DNA from: CAYYFV01 sp965660075
GTDB taxonomy: Bacteria; Patescibacteriota; Gracilibacteria; UBA1369; GCA-2718715
Direction: 5' to 3'
Assembly (NCBI GenBank): GCA_965660075.1
Contig: CBFHYO010000054.1
Span: 1-5,085, forward strand
DNA: 5,085 nucleotides
The first letter of the stretch is position 1, and every line of letters starts with the position of its first letter. Both the position numbers and the translations under genes were made by a program. Of the stretch, positions 1-5,045 are shown in pieces. The notes beneath the pieces are model-generated. The model had not been told where the DNA came from and made no database searches. It worked only from the letters and a program-made list of their open reading frames with translations.

Positions 1-100
1 AAGCTAACTGGATTTGTTTTAAACGAAAAGCTGGTAATTTGATATCTAAGCTCTCCTCACAAAATTTTTTTATCTGATCTAATATAAACAAAACATATAA
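1..100 (-). pseudogene. Out-of-frame continuation of the lipoprotein gene, cut by the window edge
   Basis: Reading the minus strand from base 100 down to base 2 gives 33 codons without a stop, one frame off from the lipoprotein gene that ends at 79. There is no ATG; the only likely start codon is TTG at 91-89, so an independent gene is unlikely. The peptide contains CEESLDIKLPAFRLKQ. Its part LDIKLPAFRLKQ matches LNIDLTSYFIRQ (residues 133-144) of the neighbouring 292-residue protein: four identities and several conservative changes, in the same order relative to a second shared motif. Adding one T to the T4 run at 90-93 (minus-strand sense) joins both frames. I infer this is the original 3' part of the lipoprotein gene after a one-base loss, or after an assembly error. 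About 450 more bases would be expected beyond the left edge. Confidence 0.5.
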
Positions 101-657
101 TTAGTAGTATACAACTGTTTCTCAACACTATCTAATTTAGCATTTAAATAGCTAAACACAACAGGATCTATTCCAAAATCATAACCAAACATAGTATAGG
201 AGTGAAAAATTTCTTCAATCTGCAAAAAACAGGTTTTTAATTGAGGAAACATATTCCTATGAGAAATATTAACAGAAAAAGCTTGTGCTTCGAGAGAATC
301 TAAGTAATTAGAAATAAAAACAATAGATCTTTTAGAATAATCAACTACAGGGTCTAAAACATCTTCAACATTTTCAATTTGATCACAAATAGGCTCAGAA
401 ATCTGAGTTTTTCGTAGAGAAAACAACAAAATAAAAACGTCATCACGAATATCAGCCGCACATCTATCAACTCCATAAAGTGGCTCGGCCAAAAGATAAA
501 TCTGATTATAATCTTCGAATTTCTGTTCACAAATTTGGCTCTGCAATTGCCTATCTGAATCCGAACCTACTGAATTTGATTGGGCAACCAAAGAAGGTTT
601 AGCACTACATGCAGACAAACTTAAACAAACTGGTAATAAAATTTTTGAAATATTCAT
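79..657 (-). CDS. Lipoprotein of unknown function, probably truncated by a frameshift
   Basis: The 192-residue product starts with a lipoprotein signal peptide: K5, a hydrophobic core ILLPVCLSL, then the lipobox L14-S15-A16-C17 with Ser at +2. It should therefore be exported, lipidated on C17 and held on the outer face of a membrane. No known domain is recognised in the rest, which is mostly helical in character. It carries GIDPVVFSY at 162-170, matching GINPTVLSY in the protein encoded just upstream, and RCA at 65-67 also has a counterpart there. The ATG lies in an ATGA overlap with the stop of the upstream gene, which favours this start and suggests translational coupling. The last five residues before the TAG at 81-79 are probably not native, because the adjacent frame continues the paralogous sequence to the window edge. 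The lipoprotein call is firm; the function is unknown. Confidence 0.8.
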   Translation of the reverse strand: MNISKILLPVCLSLSACSAKPSLVAQSNSVGSDSDRQLQSQICEQKFEDYNQIYLLAEPLYGVDRCAADIRDDVFILLFSLRKTQISEPICDQIENVEDVLDPVVDYSKRSIVFISNYLDSLEAQAFSVNISHRNMFPQLKTCFLQIEEIFHSYTMFGYDFGIDPVVFSYLNAKLDSVEKQLYTTNYMFCLY

Positions 658-1532
658 CGTGTAAATATCATTCCTAATTTTTGAGAAATTTTATAGTAAT
701 TTTCAGCAAAGTACATTTTAAAATTTTGAAATAACAAAAAACTATCACGGTTAGATAAACTAGGAGCCGAATGAGACAAAATTTGCTCTATAGCTAACTC
801 ATTAAATCCTGAATTTTTAATAACATTAAACAAGAATTTTCGATTTTTTTCAGAGAGACCACTTGGGTCCTTATAAAACTTAATTAAACAACTTGTCACA
901 GAGTCTACAAAGCGAGCTAATAATTTATAATAAACTAATCTTTGGTTAATATCCAAACCAACAAATTCTGATTGTACTATAGTTCTTGCATCTAAATTGG
1001 GGTTAAAACCAATCGTAACAAGACCAGGCGCTAAATAATACTCGTCTATCGCATGCAATTTTTGAGAACTAACTTGAATTTCATGTAAAGCATAGCGATT
1101 TTGTCGAATAAAATAAGAAGTTAAATCGATATTTAAATGCACAGCAACATCTAAAACATAATTCGCAGAGAACTGACTCAAAATATCAGGAGCATAAGAC
1201 AGTACTGTTGGGTTGATTCCAAGACCACGGTATCTAGGATTAACTTCTAGCCTATCCATGCATAACAAAGCCTCTGAATATTTATCTACTTTCATAAATA
1301 ATAAGGGCTCACGAGCTTCGAACTCAAATTCTTCTAATAAATCCCAATAAAAATCCCATTCTGTTTGTTGTTGAGTATCGATAGATTTACTTATAACAAA
1401 AAATAAACTATCAGCAATTTTACTAGACTCTGCACGTAAACTAGCACAACGAATATTATTTTGCATTAAGATAGGTCTTAATGCATCTTCAATCTGAGGG
1501 TAAGTTGCAACACTGTCAGAATTATAAAACAC
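654..1532 (-). CDS. Hypothetical 292-residue protein, paralog of the adjacent lipoprotein
   Basis: I do not recognise a family. The protein is soluble in character, helical and rich in aromatic and acidic residues, without a signal peptide or membrane segment. The start is GTG at 1532; a TGA two codons upstream rules out extension, and an internal ATG (residue 23) is the alternative. No Shine-Dalgarno sequence precedes either. Motifs shared with the lipoprotein gene are RC(A) near residue 28, GINPTVLSY at 105-113, ANY near 123 and LNIDLTSYFIRQ at 133-144; the last matches the out-of-frame extension of the lipoprotein. Its N terminus aligns with roughly residue 35 of the lipoprotein, so it looks like the same protein without a lipoprotein leader. 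It ends in TGA overlapping the ATG of the lipoprotein gene. It begins about 28 bases after the rpmB terminator, so it needs its own promoter or terminator read-through. Confidence 0.75.
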   Translation of the reverse strand: MFYNSDSVATYPQIEDALRPILMQNNIRCASLRAESSKIADSLFFVISKSIDTQQQTEWDFYWDLLEEFEFEAREPLLFMKVDKYSEALLCMDRLEVNPRYRGLGINPTVLSYAPDILSQFSANYVLDVAVHLNIDLTSYFIRQNRYALHEIQVSSQKLHAIDEYYLAPGLVTIGFNPNLDARTIVQSEFVGLDINQRLVYYKLLARFVDSVTSCLIKFYKDPSGLSEKNRKFLFNVIKNSGFNELAIEQILSHSAPSLSNRDSFLLFQNFKMYFAENYYKISQKLGMIFTR

Positions 1533-1549
1533 TTTTCAATATGTTAAGT

Positions 1550-1579
1550 AATTTAAAATAAAAAAATACCCACTTACAA
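1550..1579 (-). promoter_or_regulatory. Possible weak promoter for the paralog pair, embedded in the rpmB terminator
   Basis: On the minus strand TTGTAA (1579-1574) is followed after 18 bases by TAAATT (1555-1550), or after 17 bases by TTAAAT. Each box matches the sigma-70 consensus at four of six positions. The -35 box lies inside the terminator hairpin. Transcription would start about 10 bases before the GTG at 1532. The same box pair (TTGTAA, TAAATT) precedes the structured RNA at 2650. This is weak evidence, supported mainly by the need for a promoter after a strong terminator. Confidence 0.3.
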
Positions 1580-1590
1580 CTAAGTGGGTA
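1560..1590 (-). terminator. Intrinsic terminator of rpmB
   Basis: A perfect 10-bp inverted repeat (arms 1567-1576 and 1581-1590, sequence TACCCACTTA on the plus strand) encloses a 4-base loop. Read on the minus strand it is followed at once by seven T residues (1566-1560) and then more T-rich sequence. It lies 9 bases after the rpmB stop codon. There is no U-tract on the plus side, so it works in one direction. Confidence 0.9.
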
Positions 1591-1599
1591 AAGGAAAGT

Positions 1600-1872
1600 T
1601 TAGTTTACTCCTCTTTTTAGAAGTCTTTTTGCTCTGTTACGAGATTTGTTTCTCATCATACGAGCAAACTCTAACATTTTTCTTGGATTTTTAGTAAGAG
1701 TTTTTAACGCTTTAGTAGAAATACGAGCTACAAACATTTCTCCAGTTTCTGGATCTTGTAAACGTTTTTTAATTAAATTAACTGCAAATGTACGCTTAGT
1801 TTTTCTTTGCGAATGCGATACATTGTGACCAGTAGTGGTTTTCTTTCCGCTAAACTGACAAACACGAGCCAT
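1600..1872 (-). CDS. rpmB: 50S ribosomal protein L28 (bL28)
   Basis: This 90-residue basic protein is part of the large ribosomal subunit. The N terminus carries the family signature: MARVCQFSGKK, then GHNVSHSQRKTKR at 15-27, followed by a basic strand ending in VNL. ISTKAL at 51-56 corresponds to the conserved RxSxxALRT region of the family. The usual PNL is VNL here, the centre is short, and the C terminus from residue 60 is an unusually Arg/Lys/Met-rich helix. Only one cysteine (C5) is present, so it is the zinc-free type. rpmG, a common neighbour, is absent. It is a single-gene transcript with its own promoter (1903-1930) and terminator (1560-1590). The ATG is preceded by AT-rich sequence with no Shine-Dalgarno match. 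The small plus-strand frame inside it is a shadow. Confidence 0.95.
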   Translation of the reverse strand: MARVCQFSGKKTTTGHNVSHSQRKTKRTFAVNLIKKRLQDPETGEMFVARISTKALKTLTKNPRKMLEFARMMRNKSRNRAKRLLKRGVN

Positions 1873-1902
1873 AAGTAATAATTACATATAAATAGTAGCC
1901 GA

Positions 1903-1930
1903 ATTTTAACACACCAAGTCTAAATTGCAA
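1903..1930 (-). promoter_or_regulatory. rpmB promoter
   Basis: On the minus strand TTGCAA (1930-1925) and TAAAAT (1908-1903) are separated by 16 bases. TG one base before the -10 box gives an extended -10 element (TGTTAAAAT). The predicted start near 1896 leaves a leader of about 24 bases. Confidence 0.65.
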
Positions 1931-1948
1931 GCTTTTTTATGAATCCCC

Positions 1949-1976
1949 TTGTTAAAAAGACTCCAAGTATTACAAT
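1949..1976 (+). promoter_or_regulatory. Promoter of the M50 protease gene
   Basis: TTGTTA (1949-1954) and TACAAT (1971-1976) are separated by 16 bases; the boxes match consensus at four and five of six positions. The start is predicted near 1983, leaving about 16 untranslated bases. It is divergent from the rpmB promoter, with about 18 bases between the two -35 boxes. Confidence 0.6.
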
Positions 1977-1998
1977 AAACTAAAAATAACTCCCAAAT

Positions 1999-2610
1999 AT
2001 GTACTACCCAGGCTTTATTATTTTTGCAATTAGTGTTCTTATAGCTCTGTCAATTCACGAAGCAGCTCATGCATGGGCAGCACACATACTCGGAGACGAC
2101 ACAGCGAAAAATCAAGGAAGACTATCACTAGACCCACGTAAACACTTAGACATTTACGGAACCTTAATGTTTCTATTTGCAGGAATAGGCTGGGGTAAAC
2201 CAGTACCAGTAGACCCAGTGTACTTTAAAAACCCCAAACGAGACTCAGCACTTGTAGCCTTTGCCGGACCTTTTAGCAATTTTTTATTAGCACTTGTTCT
2301 TGGAGTTCTCTCCAAACACGTAACAGGAGGATTACAAATGACACTAAGATATATGGTAGATATAAACATTGCACTTTGTGCATTTAATCTTATTCCAATA
2401 CCACCATTAGATGGATCAAAAATACTTGGATTGTTCATTCCCCACTACCAGTTCTACAAATATACGCAATTTATTCAAAGACACCTCGCCTACATTTTGA
2501 TGATCTTTTTTATTGATATAAAATTTCTTGGAGCCATGGGCAACTCCATATTCTTAAACTTTATAAGCTTTGTGTCTGCCATTCTAAAAAGTCTGATTTT
2601 CTTTATTTAA
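1999..2610 (+). CDS. Site-2 protease family protein (peptidase M50, YwhC/Rip-like small type)
   Basis: This is an intramembrane zinc metalloprotease of 203 residues, expected to cut membrane-bound substrates within the bilayer. The active-site motif HEAAH is at 20-24 (zinc ligands H20 and H24, catalytic E21) inside the first hydrophobic helix. The third zinc ligand is D138 in NLIPIPPLDGS (130-140), the NPxPPLDG-type motif of the family. Also visible are GDDTAKNQGRLSLDPRKHLD at 32-51, GWGKPVPV at 64-71 and GPFSN at 90-94, all typical of the small group without a PDZ domain. Hydrophobic segments lie around 5-29, 84-106, 121-137, 163-179 and 182-202. All catalytic residues are present and the length is normal for the group. 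The substrate cannot be read from context: neighbours include no anti-sigma factor. ATG is used, with no Shine-Dalgarno sequence. Confidence 0.93.
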   Translation: MYYPGFIIFAISVLIALSIHEAAHAWAAHILGDDTAKNQGRLSLDPRKHLDIYGTLMFLFAGIGWGKPVPVDPVYFKNPKRDSALVAFAGPFSNFLLALVLGVLSKHVTGGLQMTLRYMVDINIALCAFNLIPIPPLDGSKILGLFIPHYQFYKYTQFIQRHLAYILMIFFIDIKFLGAMGNSIFLNFISFVSAILKSLIFFI

Positions 2611-2618
2611 GTTTTAAC

Positions 2619-2647
2619 TTGTAAGATCACACACTACATGTTAAATT
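2619..2647 (+). promoter_or_regulatory. Promoter of the structured RNA
   Basis: TTGTAA (2619-2624) is followed after 17 bases by TAAATT (2642-2647), preceded by TG with one base between (extended -10). The predicted start is 2654 or 2655, exactly where the outer stem of the downstream RNA begins. It lies 9 bases after the protease stop codon. Confidence 0.5.
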
Positions 2648-2649
2648 TT

Positions 2650-2810
2650 AAGTACCTAGTTGGACGATAAGCATTTTACTTTCTCGTCTATCATATACTT
2701 AAGGGAGTTCAATATTTATAAAACTCGTGGGTTTTATGTGCGAACACCCACCTGATACTAACGGGCCGTAAGTATATAATCGCTTATCTATTAGCCAGCT
2801 AGGGCTTTTT
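2650..2810 (+). ncRNA. ssrS: Structured small RNA, 6S-like
   Basis: The gap holds a long imperfect hairpin. The outer stem CCTAGTTGG (2655-2663) pairs with CCAGCTAGG (2795-2803), with one G-U pair. The second stem GATAAGC (2666-2672) pairs with GCTTATC (2782-2788). A bubble of 20 bases on the 5' side (2673-2692) faces 4 on the 3' side (2778-2781). The upper stem ATATACTTA (2693-2701) pairs with TAAGTATAT (2769-2777). An apical hairpin GTGGGT/ACCCAC (2727-2732, 2746-2751) caps it. Five T residues follow the outer stem. Size (about 160 bases), closing stem, open central bubble and terminal stem match 6S RNA, which binds sigma-70 RNA polymerase by imitating an open promoter. The segment GCGAACACCCACCTGATAC also resembles the 3' half of proteobacterial 6S RNAs as I recall them. 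Structure is clear; the 6S name is an inference. It is not tmRNA, SRP RNA or RNase P RNA. Confidence 0.55.
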
Positions 2811-2840
2811 CACATACAGACTTTAAAACAATCTATGTGC

Positions 2841-3410
2841 TTAATCTTCCAAGTGCGCGTTACATGGCTCCATAATCAATTTATGATTACCATCGATACA
2901 AAATTTAAAGACGGTTAAAGAAACGTTTGTGATTTTACAATTGGCCTCAGGAAATAAGTTATCTAACAAAGCTCTAATAACACCGCTGTGTGTAACAATC
3001 AAAACTTTTGAATCAGAATTTTGATTATAGTGAGACTCGAGCAATTTAATAACTCGATTTAAAACCTGCACTTGAGACTCAGAATCTGGAGGTAAATTTT
3101 CAAAATCTACATCTTTCCAATACATTCCACTAGCACTGCCCCAATCCCTTTCGATTAAATCATTTTCGAGTTTAACTACAGAATCACACAAACTTTGAGC
3201 ATGCACCTGCAATATTACCTCTAAAGTTTTTCTAGTTCTTTTTAAAGGACTACATAAAATCAAATCAAAATGAATATCTTTTAATCTTTGAGCAATTTTT
3301 CTAGTTTGCTCAAGACCCTCAATACTTAACTCAGAATCAATTTGAGAACCCTGAATCCGATGTGTTTTATTATAATCAGTTTGCGCATGACGCACTAAGT
3401 AAAGTTCCAT
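2841..3410 (-). CDS. Histidine phosphatase family protein (phosphoglycerate mutase superfamily)
   Basis: The 189-residue protein has the full catalytic set of the cofactor-dependent mutase/acid phosphatase superfamily: LVRHAQT at 5-11 (R7 and the phospho-accepting H8), RIQG at 18-21, SPLKRTRKT at 54-62 (R58), LIERDWG at 85-91 (E87 as acid) and VTHSG at 139-143 (H141). It lacks the long insertions of true glycolytic mutases and is closer in size to GpmB, CobC and PhoE-type phosphatases, so it probably hydrolyses a small phosphate ester. The substrate cannot be named. The ATG comes 17 bases after the stop of the upstream gene, so both are probably one transcript from the promoter at 3958-3985. 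No Shine-Dalgarno sequence and no clear terminator are visible; transcription converges with the plus-strand RNA gene. Confidence 0.92.
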   Translation of the reverse strand: MELYLVRHAQTDYNKTHRIQGSQIDSELSIEGLEQTRKIAQRLKDIHFDLILCSPLKRTRKTLEVILQVHAQSLCDSVVKLENDLIERDWGSASGMYWKDVDFENLPPDSESQVQVLNRVIKLLESHYNQNSDSKVLIVTHSGVIRALLDNLFPEANCKITNVSLTVFKFCIDGNHKLIMEPCNAHLED

Positions 3411-3427
3411 TTTAAATCATTAAATTA

Positions 3428-3934
3428 CTAAAATTTTGGTGCAACCAAGCTATTACCAGCACCAGCTAAAAACGATTCCCCAACTTTAAAATCCAGGGTC
3501 GATGATTGAAAACGATCACAAAATATAGCAGTCGCAAAAACTGAATCCAAAAGACACTCCCTGTTTTCAAATTTATAAACGCATTTTAACTCCTCAGAAT
3601 CCATTAGTCTCACAGAGAAATCACTATGTGAAACAAGTACTCGATTTATCAAAATCCATAAATTAAGAATGTTCTCGAAATTAGATTGCAAACTATGATA
3701 TGCAAACATATCGATTTCATCATAAAAACACACTCGAGTAGCCATACCAGCAAAATACTTAGCTAGCATATGAATATAAAAATCTTCCAAATTCAACTCA
3801 GTATTAGCAGACAGAACAACTTTTCGATTTAATGCCGCGCTGCAACCTCTTCTTGCTAAAAAAATTTTATCAGCTTGCGATTCAAAATCTTTTTCGGAAG
3901 CTTTTTTTATCTGCTCAAACTCTTCTCTAAACAT
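3428..3934 (-). CDS. Hypothetical 168-residue protein, first gene of the phosphatase operon
   Basis: I do not recognise a family. The protein is soluble in character, with a charged helical N terminus (about residues 1-28), a mixed centre, and a Gly/Ala-rich tail (VGESFLAGAGNS at 151-162). It has five cysteines (31, 69, 118, 127, 139) that form no standard zinc pattern. There is no signal peptide or membrane helix. It starts with ATG about 17 bases after the predicted transcription start and lacks a Shine-Dalgarno sequence. It ends in TAG 17 bases before the histidine phosphatase gene. Being first in the operon behind the best promoter in the window suggests real expression and a functional link with the phosphatase. 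Its coding status is supported by the uninterrupted frame and a protein-like composition. Confidence 0.75.
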   Translation of the reverse strand: MFREEFEQIKKASEKDFESQADKIFLARRGCSAALNRKVVLSANTELNLEDFYIHMLAKYFAGMATRVCFYDEIDMFAYHSLQSNFENILNLWILINRVLVSHSDFSVRLMDSEELKCVYKFENRECLLDSVFATAIFCDRFQSSTLDFKVGESFLAGAGNSLVAPKF

Positions 3935-3957
3935 AAATAAAAAAACGTTAAAAACAA

Positions 3958-3985
3958 ATTATAAACTTTATTTATAAGTTGTCAA
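3958..3985 (-). promoter_or_regulatory. Consensus-perfect sigma-70 promoter of the phosphatase operon
   Basis: On the minus strand TTGACA (3985-3980) and TATAAT (3963-3958), both exact consensus hexamers, are separated by 16 bases. The predicted start is near 3951, giving a leader of about 17 bases before the ATG at 3934. It fits in the 58-base gap behind the membrane protein gene. Confidence 0.8.
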
Positions 3986-3992
3986 CAGTGGT

Positions 3993-4826
3993 TTATTGAT
4001 GAAAATAAAAATTAGAAACTTCAACCACTGCATCCGAATGCTTTACACCATATAACTTTAACAATCTTGGTGCTTGTTTTGATCGAACATTACGAGTATT
4101 ACCAGTAGAAAACCCTTTACCCACAGAAAACGTTTTTCCAATTGTAACCCCTGTGCCCGCAAGTCTAGACCCGAAGGATCTATTATTTGAATTGTTGTAA
4201 GGCATGTCAGTCATTGCATTTGCTATTTGCTCTGCCATAGTCAATTTATAAGTGTACACAATTGTTGAATTTTCATTAGAACCGTAAACTCCAACAATTG
4301 GCTCAAGCTTATCCCACGAAACCAAACTTAAACGACCCTTACTATACAAATAAATACCAGAACTGGATAATGCAAAAAATTCTTTTACTTTTCCTTTTTT
4401 CTTAAACAAAAACACAGTTAGCAAAATAAACAAAATCAAGAGCCCACTATACAAAAATTCAAGGTTTAAATTATCTAACATATCCAAAACAAACTGGCCA
4501 TATTCCAAACCGCTATCAGAAAATTGTTTTTTAAAAGCAGTACCCGAACTTGATAAAAACAAAAAAGCACCAATTACTAGCGCCCCAATCAAAAAAGAAA
4601 GTGCAAACAACTGCATAAAAATATACCCCAAAGTATACCTAGAGTACCCAAGGAAATCATATGGAATGGATTTCAACTGATTCATAAAATCTGATGGAGC
4701 ACCTGCAGCTACTTGTTGATTTAAAACCTGAAAATTAAAAGGTTTTTCATTTTTTTCCAAAGGCGCCTTTGGAGGATCTGAAAGACCATCAAAATTATTT
4801 GGTAAATCATTAAAAGAATTCTGCAT
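3993..4826 (-). CDS. Membrane protein of unknown function with two transmembrane helices
   Basis: The 277-residue protein has a polar, Pro/Asn-rich N terminus (1-60), a transmembrane helix at about 68-91, a short linker, and a second helix at about 125-142 followed by KKKGK. The positive residues after the second helix place the C-terminal part, and hence the N terminus, in the cytoplasm. Right after it, residues 149-178 (FFALSSSGIYLYSKGRLSLV then SWDKLEPIVG) have the strand pattern of bacterial PH-like domains, in which a Gly-Ile-Tyr turn precedes a Trp-Asp strand. This resemblance is weak. Residues 205-245 are rich in Ser, Gly and Asn and look disordered, followed by a short ordered end. 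ATG start without a Shine-Dalgarno sequence; own promoter at 4849-4876; no terminator before the next operon's promoter, so read-through into it is possible. Confidence 0.8.
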   Translation of the reverse strand: MQNSFNDLPNNFDGLSDPPKAPLEKNEKPFNFQVLNQQVAAGAPSDFMNQLKSIPYDFLGYSRYTLGYIFMQLFALSFLIGALVIGAFLFLSSSGTAFKKQFSDSGLEYGQFVLDMLDNLNLEFLYSGLLILFILLTVFLFKKKGKVKEFFALSSSGIYLYSKGRLSLVSWDKLEPIVGVYGSNENSTIVYTYKLTMAEQIANAMTDMPYNNSNNRSFGSRLAGTGVTIGKTFSVGKGFSTGNTRNVRSKQAPRLLKLYGVKHSDAVVEVSNFYFHQ

Positions 4827-4848
4827 ATTATTTATTTAAAACAATAAA

Positions 4849-4876
4849 ATTATAACAAAAATCACACAAATAAGAA
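4849..4876 (-). promoter_or_regulatory. Promoter of the membrane protein gene
   Basis: On the minus strand a perfect TATAAT (4854-4849) is preceded by TGT, giving the extended -10 TGTTATAAT. The -35 box is poor (TTCTTA, 4876-4871, spacer 16). The predicted start near 4842 leaves about 16 leader bases. Confidence 0.65.
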
Positions 4877-4889
4877 ACAAGCAAAACCC

Positions 4890-4917
4890 TTGAACAAAAT
4901 AAAATTTTTGCTAAATT
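4890..4917 (+). promoter_or_regulatory. Possible promoter of the tRNA-Thr gene
   Basis: TTGAAC (4890-4895) and TAAATT (4912-4917) are separated by 16 bases. Each box matches at four of six positions. The predicted start near 4924 gives a 5' leader of about 45 bases on the tRNA precursor. The call is tentative because AT-rich DNA gives such matches by chance. Confidence 0.35.
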
Positions 4918-4935
4918 AATACTAGATTTATCGAA

Positions 4936-4955
4936 AATTAACACGAAAGTTAATT
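4936..4955 (+). repeat. Short perfect inverted repeat in the tRNA leader
   Basis: AATTAAC (4936-4942) and GTTAATT (4949-4955) form a 7-bp hairpin with loop ACGAAA, 14 bases before the tRNA. No U-tract follows, so it is not a terminator. It may be a leader hairpin or a protein site; an AT-only stem like this can also arise by chance. Confidence 0.4.
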
Positions 4956-4969
4956 CAAAAAACTAAAGT

Positions 4970-5045
4970 GCCATTATAGCTCAGTTGGTAGAGCGCACCC
5001 ATGGTAAGGGTGAGGTCACCGGTTCAATCCCGGTTAATGGCTCCA
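4970..5045 (+). tRNA. tRNA-Thr (anticodon GGU)
   Basis: The 76-base gene folds as a complete cloverleaf. The acceptor stem GCCATTA (4970-4976) pairs with TAATGGC (5035-5041). The D-arm is GCTC/GAGC with loop AGTTGGTA. The anticodon stem CACCC/GGGTG encloses loop ATGGTAA, with anticodon GGT at 5003-5005, which reads ACC and ACU. The variable loop is AGGTC. The T-arm ACCGG/CCGGT has loop TTCAATC. The discriminator base is T and CCA is encoded at 5043-5045. All stems pair perfectly. Confidence 0.97.

Noticed and set aside
82..100. Programmed -1 frameshifting in the lipoprotein gene
   Set aside because: No X-XXY-YYZ slippery heptamer lies before the TAG at 81-79; the A7 run at 65-71 lies after the stop. 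A simple indel is the better explanation.
621..656. UGA read as glycine, as in Gracilibacteria and Absconditabacteria
   Set aside because: The only gene-ending TGA (656-654) sits in a typical ATGA overlap, read-through adds only about ten residues before TAA, and no conserved gene here has an internal TGA.
1646..1828. Plus-strand open frame of 60 codons inside rpmB
   Set aside because: It lies entirely antisense to the conserved bL28 gene and has no promoter or known motif; it is a shadow frame.
2154..2438. Minus-strand open frame of 94 codons inside the M50 protease gene
   Set aside because: It is antisense to a gene with all catalytic motifs and its product has no recognisable features.
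2811..2840. Hairpin CACATA/TATGTG (2811-2816 with 2834-2839) as terminator for the phosphatase gene
   Set aside because: On the minus strand it is followed by AAAAAG rather than a T-run, and the stem is only 6 bp, so it is not an intrinsic terminator.
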